Shown: one piece after another, positions 12,501 to 26,100 of the stretch | Layout: every line of letters begins with the position of its first letter | Numbering within the stretch: position 1 is the stretch's first letter | DNA from: Symbiodinium natans | Lineage: Eukaryota > Sar > Dinophyceae > Suessiales > Symbiodiniaceae | Assembly (NCBI GenBank): GCA_905221605.1 | Contig: CAJNDS010002283.1 | Span: forward strand, 305,486 to 369,485 | Direction: 5' to 3' | Length of the DNA stretch: 64,000 nt | The notes under the pieces: generated by a model | What the model was told of the DNA's origin: nothing | The model's database searches: none | What the model saw: only the letters and a program-made list of their open reading frames with translations | Translations under genes and position numbers: made by a program

Positions 12501-15500
12501 ACCGTACGCCCTAAACCCTAAACCCTAAACCGTACGCCCTAAACCCTAAACCCCAAACCCCAAACCCTAAACCCTAAACCCTAAACCCTAAACCCTAAAC
12601 CCTAAACCCTAAACCCTAAACCCTAAACCCTAAACCCTAAACCCTAAACCCTAAACCCACATTCCTCTTCCCTGTCTAGGTACATGGACCCTTAGGGTAA
12701 GGGTTTAGAGCAGCTTCCTTCATAGACTCTTCAAGAAGCACCCCGGAGGCCGGTCTCGAATGTCAGTCTTGTGCTCGGGTGGGTTTTGGTTTTTGGTTTT
12801 TGGTTTTTGGTTTTTGGTTTTTGGGTTTAGGGTTTAGGGTTTAGGTTTTAGGGCCCTAAACCTTAAAATTCGTAGAGCCCCAAGCCCAAAACCTTAAACC
12901 CTAAAGCCCCAAACCCAAGGCCATGAACCGTAAACCCTAAACCCTAAACCCTAAACCCTAAACCCTAAACCCTAAACCCTAAACCCTAAACCCTAAACCC
13001 TAAACCCTAAACCCCAAAGCCCAAAGCCCAAAGCCCAAAGCCCCAAACCCAAGGCCATGAACATGAGCTACTACACCGACTCGACTTTGCTCCAGACCAT
13101 GATGGAGAATCCTCTGGAGAAGAAGGCCCTCTTATTTAGGGGTGTTTAGGGTTTAGGGTTTAGGGTTTAGGGTTTAGGGTTTAGGATTCAGGGGCTTCCG
13201 GTTTCGGGTTTTTGGGGTTTCGTGGTTTGGGGCTCATGATTTCGGTTTTTTTGGGGCTTATGCTTTAGGGCCTTAAGGCAGAAGGGTTTCGGGTTCGGGG
13301 TTTAGAGTTTGGCGTACAGGGTTCGAGGTTGAGTTGGTTTAGGGTTTAGAGTATAGGGTTCAGGGTTTAAGCCACAACCCTAAACCCTATACCCTAAACC
13401 CTAAACCCTAAACCCTGAACTCTAGTCTATTGTTGCACCACTGCTATGTGCAGTCGAGGGTTGGCGATCAGTGCCTGTTGGGAGGCGGGAAAGCTGTACG
13501 CGCCCCCTGGCAAGTTGCACCTGGGTTGCACAATGGCATACCTTAAGCTAGGAACCGGAGTAGGCCCTTTTTCCCTTTCTTTAGGGTTTAGGTTCCCTTA
13601 TAAGCCCCTTTAAACCGAAAAGGGCACCCTTCATATTGCTGGCTTGCTCTTGGGTCTAGTAAGTTCAGATTGAGAATTTTCGTGGCTCAGGGCTTAGGGC
13701 TTAGAGTTTTGTTGTGTTGTGCTTATCTAGTGTGTGGTTAAGCCCAACCTTCAGTCATGCTGTGTGGCAAGGCCTGCAGCCCATAAACCCTAAACCCTAA
13801 ACCCTAAACCCTAAACCCTAAACCCTAAACCCTAAACCCTAAACCCTAAACCCTAAACCCTAAACCCTAAACCCTAAACCCTAAACCCTAACCTCTAAAC
13901 CCTAAACCCTAAACCCTAAACCCTAAACCCTAAACCCTAAACCCTAAACCCTAAACCCTAAACCCTAAACCCTAAACCCTAAACCCTAAACCCTAAACCC
14001 TAAACCCTAAACCCTAAGCCCTAAACCCTAAACCCTAAACCCTAAACCCTTCTAAGGCAACTCATCTACTTCGTGGATGACTTGAACATGCCGGCACTGG
14101 ACAAGTACAACACCCAGCTCCTCATCTGCAACGGCACCTGAAAGCCCACACTCTTACTACGCGTGGTTTAGGGTTTAGGGTTTAGGGTTTAGGGTTTAGG
14201 GTGTAGGGTTTAGGGTTTAGGGTGGGATGTAGAAGCCCTTTTTGAAACTTCTACGGTTCCTAATTCCTAGATAACCCTAAGAACCTGGAGAAATCAGTTT
14301 CTAGAGTCCCCAAACCCCCACCTGGTGCAGCTTGGTCTCTTAGGGTTTAGGGTTTAAGGTTTGGGGCTTTGTTCTTGTAATATAGGAGTCGGAAGAATGA
14401 CTACTCATATTCCCTTGTGTATTCCTGTGTGGTCCCTTTGTAATTCTACTTTCATAAGCCCCAAACCCTAGTCTAATTCTTCAGGCTCCTTTTGTACACG
14501 ACTTCAGGTTTTATTATACCCCCTACTATAATCCCCATTCAGGGGGCTTTGTTATAGTACACGTTTTCAGGTTCTAGGCTTCCAAGCGAGCCCGTAATGC
14601 AGCACGGCCCCTCACTGGCTTTCAACGCTTAGAGGCTACTCGGCCGCCAGTACCGGCACGTTTTAGGGTTTATGTAGGGTTCAGGGTCGAGGGTTTAGGG
14701 TTTAGGGTCTAGGGTTTAGGGTTTAGGGTTTAGGGATACACCCCGTGACAATGTAGAGTCCTCATTTCAAACTAAAAACAAAGGTTGCGCTTCGGGATTG
14801 AACATTGCACCCTAAGCCCTAAACCCTAAGCCCTAAACCCTAAACCCTAAACCCTAAACCCTAAACCCTAAACCCTAAACCCTAAACCCTAAACCCTAAA
14901 CCCTAAACCCTAAACCCTAAACCCTAAACCCTAAACCCTAAACCCCTATGACTACGACACTCTAAGAACCGAGGGATGTAGGGCTCCCCTACCCAGGTCA
15001 GCAATCGAGCTGATGAAGCAGAAGCAGGACTATGGCCGCTTGTGCTGGAGAGTGGAAGCCCTAAACCCTAAACCCTAAACCCGAAACCCTAAACACTAAA
15101 CCCTAAAAATCTGGGGTTGACGATCTTCGGCTTGTTTAGGATTTAGGGTAGCTGGGGGTGCATGTAGGTCAGGGTGTTCATTTTGGGGGTAGTCTGGGGT
15201 ACTTGGTGGCCCAATGGTACCCTTGACTTTTTTTTTTTTTGGGGGGGGGGGGAGGTCTGGGTTCCCTTATGAAGCAACCAACCAACAAAAAGGGCGCCCT
15301 TATTATACTATGGTTTCTGGGCTACTAAATATAGGCTGGGGCTGAAGGCAGCTGAGGGTGCAACTGGCCTAGAACCCCAGGGCTCAGGCACGTGGCTCCT
15401 TCTGTTCGTCGTCGCCTTGCTTGCCTGATCACAAACCCACAGCCAGGACTTCGGAGTTGGCCCTTATTTCTTGGTTTTAGGGTTTAGGGTTTAGGGTTTA

Positions 15501-18500
15501 GGGTTTAGGGTTTAGGGTTTAGGGGTACTAGGACCTGCACTACGCCCTGATTTCTTGTTTTTAGGGTTGGGGTTCCCTTGTCGTCCCCTTAATGCCCGTT
15601 TTATTCCTAGGTTACTCCTGGGTCTAGGCAAACTTATCTTGGATCCCCCAGAAGACCAGGGGCCAGAATCGGGTGCTGCAGTTCGGAGTTTACATTCAGG
15701 GCGTTTCGGGCTGAGGGTTAGGGACTGTTCTGACATCCAGGGGCACTCTGGTTTTGGGCTCATGGGGTTTAGGGTTTACTCAGGGCTTAGTGTTTAGGGT
15801 TAAGGGTTCAGCGTACTGTAATGTTTGTCTTCCCTGCCGGAAGAAGGTTTAGCATAGTGTCTGTTGGCACCGAACGTTGTACCTGCATAGAAACCTGTGC
15901 CATCGTTGTCCTTCTTTCGAGGGTTGTCGGTTACTATAAGGGAGGGAATAATTACAAATAGTATTCCCTTATGACCCCTTTATACCTATGCCATAATAAC
16001 CCCCCCCCACCAAACAAATCCTGTTTAAATTATTCAGCCTCCTACATTAGATTCCCTGACTAAACCGTCCCCCAAAAAGCTGGAACAAAAAAGTCAAAGC
16101 GCCGTGCTTCTGCTGGTCTACTTTGCGGGCTGGTAGAGAGGGTTTAGGGTTTAGGGTTTAGGGTTTTAATGAGTGTTTATAGAAAGTTGAGGGTTGAGGG
16201 TTTAGGGGGCGGCTTGGGATGAAAAGGCTTATGGGTCTCAGGGCTTTAATGGGTCTGAGGGCTTAGGAATCAGTGCCGAGGTCTTACGCGGCTTACAGGG
16301 CTTGGGGTTTGGGGTTTAGGGTTTAGGGTTTCGGGGGGGGGGGGGGGTGCCCTAAACTCCTAAACCCTTGGGCCTTGTGCTCGCGGTGTTTCTGTTCTGC
16401 GGCCGAGTGAGGCCACTGGTACGACCGAGCCAAGATCTTGATCAAGGACATCGGCAACACGCAGCGACGTGGCTGCTACACTCCTGGGGCAGACGCGTTT
16501 AGGCTTTAGGGTTGAGCGTTTAGGGTTAAGGATGTAGGGCTTAGGGTTTAGGACTTGATCCTAAAGCCTCAGAACCTCCAGGGGGATTTCAGATTCCTAA
16601 GCGAAGGGGGGGGGGGGGGGCTTTCGGAATGGACGCGGTCTCGGTTAGAAAGCTGGGCCCGTGGTTTTGGTCAACTCCCTATACCCAGAACCCTAAACCC
16701 CCAGCTCTAGTGGAAAGAACCCTAACGCCTAAAGCCCTAAAGCCCTAAACCCTAAACCCCAAACCCTAAATCCTTTTCACTCAGGTACGCGTGCTGCATG
16801 AACCCTACAGCCGGTTCCTTCGTGGCCGCTTGGGCGCTGAAGGGTGTTTTAGGGTTTAGGGTGAGGGTTTAGGGTTTTGGGTTTTGGTGGGAAAGCAAGC
16901 AATTAAGGGTTTAATGGGGTTTAGGGGTTTGGAAACCCAAATCCTAAACGCAACACCCAAAACCCAAAACCCTAAACCCTAAACCCTAAACCCTAAACCC
17001 TAAACCCTAAACCCTAAACCCTAAACCCTAAACCCTAAACCCTAAACCCTAAACCCTAAACCCTAAACCCTAAACCCCAAACCCCAAACCCCAAACCCCA
17101 AACCCTAAACCCAAGCCCTAAACCCGAAGAGCCCCGGGAGGCCCGAGAGAAGAGCCCTGAGCCCCCTAAACCCTGCACATTGAACCTCCTGGGAGCCCTG
17201 AGAGCCCTTAGGGTTTAGGGGTTTAGGGTTTAGGGTTTAGGGTTTAGGGTTTAGGGTTTAGGGTTTAGGGTTTAGGGTTTAGGGCTCTCCGTGTCCAAGG
17301 TCAACCAGCGTCTCCAGCGGCACTTCTGGACCTGCGCCGTGCCCTTCCCGGAGCAGCACCTGGGACCGGGGTTGAGGGTTTAGGGTTTAGGCTTTAGGGG
17401 TTAGGGTTTCGGGTTTAGGGGTTAGGGTTTAGGGTTTCGGGTTTGGGGTGTAGGGTTTAGGGTTTAGGGTAGCCGTCACCCTTGGCTAGAAGCAAGAGCT
17501 TCGTTACTAAGATTCACAGTCCCTACACATTTGCAGTGAATAAACCCTAAACCCTGAACCCTCAACCCTAAACCCTAAACCCTGAACCCTCAACCCTAAA
17601 CCCTAAACCCTAAACCCTAAACCCTAAACCCCAAACCCTAAACCCTAAACCCTAAACCTTGCACAGCACTGGATCTGAGCCTCCCGGGTGGATCGATGCA
17701 AGGATTAAATGACCTCCTTTTAGCTGAAAAGGGCAACCCTAAGCCCTAAGCCCTAAGCCCTAAGCCCTAAACCCTAAACCCTAAACCCTAAACCCTAAAC
17801 CCTAAACCCTAAACCCTAAACCCTAAACCCTAAACCCTAAACCCTAAACCCTAAACCCTACTAGACTCTAGACCCTAAACCCACAACGAAGTGAGGTCTG
17901 CCCTACTCACGATCTACTCGACGTTCATGAAGGGGCACTTCGACCGCTTGCCCTTCAAGGGCCCAGTGCAGGAGCAAGTGTCAGGCACGCATGTTCTTCA
18001 ATGTTTGGTTTGGGGGTTAAGTAAGGGTTAAGGTTGCAGGGTTCAAGTAGGGTTCAGGGTTTAAGGTTCAGGGTTGCGGGTTTTGGGGCGGGTGGTTAAA
18101 AACCCTAAACACCCTTCGTCCAAAAAGCGCCTCCACCATAAGCAGTTTTAGGTGTGGTGGGTTTTCCTAGGTTTTTTTGAGGCGTCCTTTGTTTGGCGAT
18201 GAGAGAGCGTCTCGTCTAAGCGAATTCCTCGACAGGTGCAGTCTCCTGTCGGCAGATTGACGACCGGTTGCAGGTAGTCTAAATCTTAAGGCCCCGAGCC
18301 CTAAACCCTGAACCCTAAACCCTAAACCCTAAATCCTAAACCCCAAACCCTAAACCCTAAACCCTATACCCTATACCCTAAACGGTTTTCGGAGTTCAAG
18401 GCTCAGGCCCCGAAACCCCAAAACCAAACCAAACCCCAAACCCGAAGCCCCTAAGCCCCCAAGCCCCTAAACCCTAAGCCCCAAACTCTCAACTTAGGGT

Positions 18501-20084
18501 TTAGGGTTTAGGGTTTAGGGTTTAGGGTTTAGGGCTTAGGGCTTAGGGCTTAGGGCTTAGGGGTGGCTACGACTTCTCAACCTGTACGTCTACTCCCGAA
18601 CAAACCCACAGCCCTGCCTGGCAACTCGACAGTTAGGGACCCCAGCTTGCGGAACCCCTGACAACCCCCCCCGCCCCCCACCCGAACCCCAAACAAGATT
18701 TAGGGTTTAGGGTTTAGGGTTAGGGTTTAGGGATTAGGGCTTAGGGTTTGGGGTTTAGGGTTTAGGGTTTAGGGTTTAGGGTTTAGGGTTTAGGGTGCAG
18801 ACCTTGCAGGCATCATTAAGGCGGCCCTCAGTTTGCACTCCATGGTGGCCGCGGCCTTAGGGTTTGGGGTTTGGGGTTGTGGGGCTTACGGTTCAGGATT
18901 GGGAGTTGAGGGCTTAGTGTTTTGAGCTAAGTTTAGGGTTTGAGAGTTGAGAGTTGAGGGTTTAGTGTTTTGAGTTAAATTTTTTGGGACTTTTCTGGTG
19001 ATTGGGGAGTGCTCGGTGTTGGGTTTTTGGTTTTGCTCCGTAAACCCCAAACCCCAAACCAGCTTGCATAACTCCGAGCCCTAGTCCCTAAATTCTTAGG
19101 TAGTTTCATGGCCCCTTAGTATGGGCCCTTAAAAGTGCACCCCTTACATACCCCTTGTATACCCTATACAAATTAGGGGGAACCCTAAACCCTGAACCCT
19201 GAAGCCTGAACCCTAAACCCTAAACCCCAAACCCCAAACCCTAAACCCTAAACCCTAAACCCTAAACCCTAAACCCCAGACCCTCAACCACCTAGGTCAG
19301 CAGCTTCAGAAAGACGGCCAGCAACTTCCACTACGAGTTCCTGGTCGAACTGCTGTGCTTGGTAGGGGGCCGGGGCTGCCTCGTTAGGGTTTAGGGTTTA
19401 GGGTTTAGGGTTTAGGGTTTAGGGTTTGGGGTTTAGGGCTTAGGGCGTAGGGTTTAGGGCTTAGGGCGTAGGGTTTAGGGTTTAGGGTTTAGGGTGCATT
19501 GGGGTTGGGGGCTATACAGGCTTTAGAGCCGAGGGTTTGCCCAAAAGCCTTTCGCCCTAAACGCCCCTTGACCTGCACCTCTTGCGTTTTCAAGCTAGAG
19601 TTTTCCAGGTTGCTTGGGGCTGTCTACGCAGGCTTAAGGGCTACTTGTAGGGTTCGGAGTTTACAAACCCTAAACCCTAAACCCTAAAGCCCTAAAACCT
19701 CAAGCCCTAAAATCTTAAAACCCTAAACCCTGCACCTTAAACCCTAAACCCTAAACCCTGGGCTGCGGGAAAACCTAAAGCCTGAAAGCCGAAACTTGCA
19801 AGCCCGGCTTCGAGTAAACCCTAAACTCTAAACCATAAAACCCTCAACCCTAACCCTAAACCCCACACCCTAAACCCTAAACCCTAAACCCTAAACCCTA
19901 AACCCTAAACCCTAAACCCTAAACCCTAAGCCCTAGACCCTAAACCCCAAACCCCAAACCCTAAACCCTAAACCGAGTTGAAGAGAGAGTCCAGGGCCCC
20001 AAACTGGCACCGAAAGCCTTGAACTTTTTTAATCCCCTAGCCCTACCCCCTAAACCCTAAACCCTAAACCCTAAACCCTAAACC

Positions 20085-20130
<46 letters not shown>

Positions 20131-23100
20131 ACCCTAAACCCTAAACCCTAAACCCTAAACCCTAAACCCTAAACCCTAAACCCTAAACCCTAACCTTGAA
20201 CCCCTAAACCCCCAAGCCCTCATCCCTGTAAACGGAGGTCGTGGAGTTGCGGGGTATTCGAGCTTCAGAAGGGTCTTTTGGATGTTTTGAGCCTTCAGCT
20301 TTTGGGGTTCTTCTTGGAGACCAAATGAACCCTACAATTGGAGTCACCTACCCTATAAGACTATAATCTTTGTTGGGGTCCATGAGCCGTCCTTATCAAG
20401 TTTCTCTGAGCCTTTTCGGCGCCCCCCCCCCCCCCCCCCCACTTGGAGGTTCATGGGTACATATATTATAGTCCAAATTATACGTCTACCTGTAACCTGG
20501 ATTGGATCTTAGGGTGCTTAGGAGTACAGTTCTCACTGGGGTTATAAGTGCAAACCCTAAAAACTAGACCCTAAACCCTAAGCCCTAAACCTCCAAGCAA
20601 GGTTCAACATCCGCCACATGAGCGGCGTCTTCGGGGGACTGCTGCAGGCGAAGCCCGGGGAGTTCGCCGACGCCGAGAAGGCAAGCTCAGAGCCCCTCTA
20701 GCCCCAAACCCTATAGACCCAAGCCCCTAAACCTTAGACCCTAACGCCTAAACCCGAAATTTTAAACCCGAGACCCTAAAACTTAGTCCCTAAACCCCAG
20801 ACCCTAAACCCTAAACCCTAAACCCTAAAATAGGGTCTCGGGTTTGGGGTTTCGGGTGTAGGGGTTTCGGGTTGTGGGTTAAGTTGTTTAGGGTTTAGGG
20901 TTCAGGGTTCAGGGTTTAGGGTTTAGGGTTTAGGGTTTAGGGTTTAGGGTTGTTTCGGGTTCGGTTTGTTGGGGTTTCCTGGCTTCGAGCTGGCCTTCTG
21001 GTTCTTCGGCGGGACTTCTGGTCCCAAGAGTCCCTTATAGCGCGCGCAAGAAGAGCCTGCCAAGGGATGATGTCTAAACCCTAAACCCTAAACCCTAAAC
21101 CTAAACCCTAAACCCTAAACCCTAAACCCTAAACCCTAAACCCCCTAAACCCTAAACCCTAAACCCTAAACCCTAAACCCTAAACCCTAAACCCTAAACC
21201 CTAAACCCTAAACCCTGAACCCTGAACCCTGAACGCTGAACGCTGAACCCTGAACCCTAAACCCTAAACCCTAAACCCTAAACCAGAGGTCGTCCTCCTG
21301 TGGATCCACGAGAGCGAGCGCATCTACGGGGACCGACTGGTGAGCCCGAGTGACTTGAGCCCTGGCCACCACTGGTTTCAGGGTTTAGGGCTGTAGGGTT
21401 TAGGGCTTAGGGTTTGGGGTTTAGGGTTCGGGGTTTTAGGGTTTCGGGTTCAGGGCTTCAGGTTTAAGGGTTTAGGGTTCACGGTCAGGGGCCTAGGGCT
21501 CTTAAGGGTTCACAGTCGGGTGGACAGCAGCCCTAAACCCTAAACCCTAAACCCTAAACCCTAAACCCTAAACCCTAAACCCTAAACCCTAAACCCTAAA
21601 CCCTAAACCCTAAACCCTAAACCCTGTTGCTTCGGAGCTTCCGCCCCGAGGAAGAAGTACCGAGCGCTGGCGGCCGACTTGAGCAAGAAGATGTTCGGCA
21701 GCTTGGCGCGGTTTAGGGTTTAGGGTTTAGGGTTTAGGGTTTAGGGTTTTAGGGTTTTAGGGTTTTAGGGTTTTAGGGTTTTAGGGTTTTAGGGTAAACG
21801 GACTCATAAGGGAACCTCAGCCCTGAAATGAGGGGAGGAAGGGCCGACTCCGGGTACCAGTAGGCCAACTTTCAACCCTTGACCCCAAGCCCTAAACCCT
21901 AAGCCTAAACCCTAAACCCTAAACCCTAAACCCTAAACCCTAAACCCTAAACCCTAAACCCTAAACCCTAAACCCTAAACCCTAAACCCTAAACCCTAAA
22001 CCCTAAACCCTAAACCCTAAACCCTAAACCCTAAACCCTAAACCCTAACCTAAACCCTAAACCCTAAACCCTAAACCCTAAACCCTAAACCCTAAACCCT
22101 AAACCCTAAACCCTAAACCCTAAACCCTAAACCCTAAACCCTAAACCCTAAACCCTAAACCCTAAACCCAAACCCTAAACCCTAAACCCTAAACCCTTGA
22201 GCTTCCAGGTAAGTTCAACTTCCAGAAGTACTTCCAGGAGAAGAATCCGGAACCATTGGTCTTTGCTCCCTTCTCTAAGGGCATTCAGGAGATGGACGGC
22301 GGAGGCATGGCTTGGGTCTGGTTCTGAGGGCTTGAGGGTTTTGAGGTTTCCCTATAGAACCCCTCAAAGGGTGGCCCTAATTCCCTTTCGGGCACGCGGG
22401 GCGGAGTAGAGGGCGCTGTTTGCCTGACTTTAGGGGTTCGGACAGAGGTACTTTAGGCGCGCTTAGGGGTCTAGGAGGGAGGGCGGGCAATGTGTCTGAC
22501 AGACGTAAGTTAAGAATCCAGAGCTCTTTTTGGCGGAGGAGAGGGAGGGGGGGTGTGTCTGTTGATGTATTTAATTCTACATCTCTAAGTCCCGAGCCCT
22601 AAGCCCAAAGCCCTCTCTACAGCGAAGCCCTCTCTACACTGAACATTCGCATGCCAGGCTTCTACGACAAGATTCCCAGCACCGAACGCCTCAGCTTCCT
22701 GCTAGGGGAGGCGCTGCGTGAGCAGCCCGAAGGCAAAGGCCCAAAAACCCACCCTAAACCCTAAACCCTGAACCCTGAACCCTGAACCCTGAACCCTGAA
22801 CCCTGAACCCTGAACCCTGAACCCTGAACCCTGAACCCTGAACCCTGAACCCTAAACCCTAAACCCTAAACCCTAACCCTAAACCCTAAGCCCCAACGTC
22901 CTCGCCTCGCCACCTCAAAAGGGCTTAGGGTTCAGGGACCCATACCCTAAGCCCTAAACCCGCCATCTTCAAGAGGGTTTAGGGGTTTAGGGTTTAGGGT
23001 TTAGGGTTTAGGGTTGTTGCATCACAAAAAGGCCAACCCTGAACGTCTGAGCAGGTGTTGTTTGGGTGCAGTTGGTTTTAAAGACGGTTCTTCAAGAGCA

Positions 23101-26100
23101 GCGCATGCCCAAAATCTCCTACATCCCTTTCATCTTTTCAGGCCTCAAATTTTGTCCGCACCACAAAAGCAGTAACTTTTCAGCGTTCGATGGTGTTGGG
23201 ATTTGCGACTGGCCATGACCGCCTTCAAGAGGATATCCCAAACTCCAGACCCCATGATCCTTGTAGACGCTAAATCCAAAACCCTAAACCCTAAACCCTA
23301 AACCCTAAACCCTAAACCCTAAACCCTAAACCCTAAACCCTAAACCCTAAACCCTAAACCCTAAACCCTAAACCCTAAACCCTAAACCCTAAACCCTAAG
23401 CCCTAACCCGAAAAGCCCGGCGTGAGCACTCTGTCTGAGTGTCGTCTGAGGTACAACGAGAACAACGCAGCCATGGACCTGGCCAGGACCTTAGAACACT
23501 GTGGGCAGGTCTACAGCTACTTTAGGGTAGTTTAGGGTTTAGGGTTTAGGTTTAGGGTTTAGGCTTTAGGGTTTAGGCTTTAGGGTTTAGGGTTTAGGGT
23601 TTAGGTGTTGTTGTTGAGTTTTTTTCTTGGAGTCCTACCTTCTGAATCTTTGTACCTGAGTAAAAAAGGAATAAGTAGCCCCCCCCCCCCCCCCTCAGTT
23701 CCCGGGTGCATACATCCGTCTCGTAGGGGGAAGTCGCTGGCTGCACGTTGGGTTGTGTTTGGGATCATGAAATGAACAGTTTGAGGTTTGGCGCACCTGT
23801 CACCTGCTCTAAACCCTAAACCCTAAACCCTAAACCCTAAACCCTAAACCCTAAACCCTAAACCCTAAACCCTAAACCCTAAACCCTAAACCCTAAACCC
23901 TAAACCCTAAACCCCTAAACCCGAAACTTTCACCTGTCTCTTACTTAAGTTGGGAAGGGGCGGGGGAGGCGTGTGAGGTTGCATGCACAGGTGGGTAAGG
24001 TCGACTTTTCAAACCACCACCGTACGCCCACCCACACACCCACCCTACACCCCTGCAGCTTGAATCCCAATCCCAGGCTTAGGGTTTAGAGTTTAGGGTT
24101 TAGGGTTGAGGGTTTAGGGTTTAGGGAGCAGCCCACAAACCCAGGTCCTGTTTAACGACGCCATGTGCCACGTGGGCAAGATTTGCCGAGCCTCGGGCAG
24201 CCAGGGTTAGGGTGCAAGGTTTAGGGTTTAGGGGTTCGGGCTTTAGCGTCTTCAGGTCTTCCGCCTTTGAGGTGCTTTTTTCAGAGTATTCAAAGCCAAT
24301 CGGTAGGCCCACGAATATAAGGCCTCAAGGAAGCAGGAATGTTACCCGTTGGGTTTAGGGTTTAGGGTTTAGGGTTTAGGGTTTAGGGTTTAGGGTTTAG
24401 GGTTTAGGGTTTAGGGTTTAGGGTTTAGGGTTTTAGGGTCTAGAGACCTGAGAACATTCTGAGGGCTGAGGGCTGGATGCCCTTGGGGCCAGCCAAGGCC
24501 AAAATCCTCAGAGCCTCCTGGTGTCCTTTGCTGTTTTTTCACACAAACCCTAAACCCTAAGCCCTACCTTGGGAACCCATAACCTGCCTTTTTTGTTAAG
24601 GTTCTTCTTATCAAACCCTTAGAGGGATCTTAGGCAACCTACAAACATGTAGGTTTGGGTTCTGTTAAGGTAAGCCCTAAGCCCTAAACCCGAGAAAACC
24701 CAACCTAGCAATGAATAAGCAGGCATTGCCCTGAGGGAGGGGGGGGGGGCTTCTGGTATGCGACCTTCGGGGTTTTGAGGCTTCAGGGTTCAGGGTGCAG
24801 ATTTGAGGGTTCACGGGGCAGAATTGAGGGCCTGAATGCCCTTGACCCAACCCTAAATTCTAAATGTGGCGGGCTTGGGGTTGCTGTGAGGTTCAGGGCT
24901 TAGGGCTTAGGGTTCACGAGCTTAGGGTTGAGGGTTTAGTGCCCAAGGAATCATCACAAGCACTCCGGGCCACCCCTTGCTGGTCGGTGTGGGCGGAAGC
25001 GGCCGACAGAGCTTGTCGCGGCTCTCCTCCTACACGTGCCTGGGCACAGCAGTTCGGATTCATGCCTGAACCTCGAAACCCTAAACCCTACAACCTGAAA
25101 CCCTAAGCCCCAAACTTGAAGCCCTAAGCCCTAGACCCGAAGCCCCAGACCCTGAACACTTCATAAAGCCAGGGCTTTGAAGTCAGAGTTGAGGGGTCAC
25201 GGGTTTAGTTTAGTGTGCCAGATTTGTTGGAGCTTAAGGACCACCCTAACCCTAAAAGGGTTGTGGTTCATACACCCTAATAGGGATTATGGTAGCATAG
25301 TGTAAATGGTCCCAATTTTAGGCTTCATTTGGTGACCGCCAAGGTTAGGATGTAGCCCTAAACTCTAAGCCCTAAGCCCTGAACCCTAAACCCTGAAGCC
25401 CTCAGCCCTAAGCCCTAAACCTCCGAAAGGTTTTGCAACCCTGAAGCCTTGAGCCCTAAACCGAGAAGCCCGACTCGCTTTCATGTTGCAGGGGCCTAAA
25501 CAATCAGTTGCCAGCACTATTCCCTTATACTCCCTGTATCACTCGAGTATGTGTGTACATATGTATGTATGCATGTATGCATGTATGTATGTATGTATGT
25601 ACGTAAGTATGTAAATAAACAATAGAAAAATGCATACGCGCACATATAGGCCCAGCATACAAGCTCAGTCAACTAGCTCCCCCCCCCCCCCGAAACCTTA
25701 AACCTTAAACCCTAACCCTAAACCCTGAACCCTGAACCCTGAATCCTGAACCCTGAACCCTGAACCCTAAACCCCCGCCTATATTGTGCATGTTTGGTAC
25801 TTCCTTGCGTTCCCTCTTCCCATCCATGGGGCGCTTTGCTTGGGTCCAGGTGCCTGTACACGACAATGATGATTGTCATCAGCAGCTTGGCCCAGCTTGG
25901 GCACGGACCACCACAAACCCTAAACCCGAAACCCTAAACCAAAAACCCTAAACCCTTAAAACCCAAAGCTCCGCAGAACCCTGCGCTCGAGACCCCCTAG
26001 TCAGTTCGCGCAGGTGTTCTAGAGATGTGAGTGAAGGATGGAGTTCAGGTCGCGGCTTCGGGTCCATGGTCTCGGGAGCAGAACCCTAAACCCTCAATCC

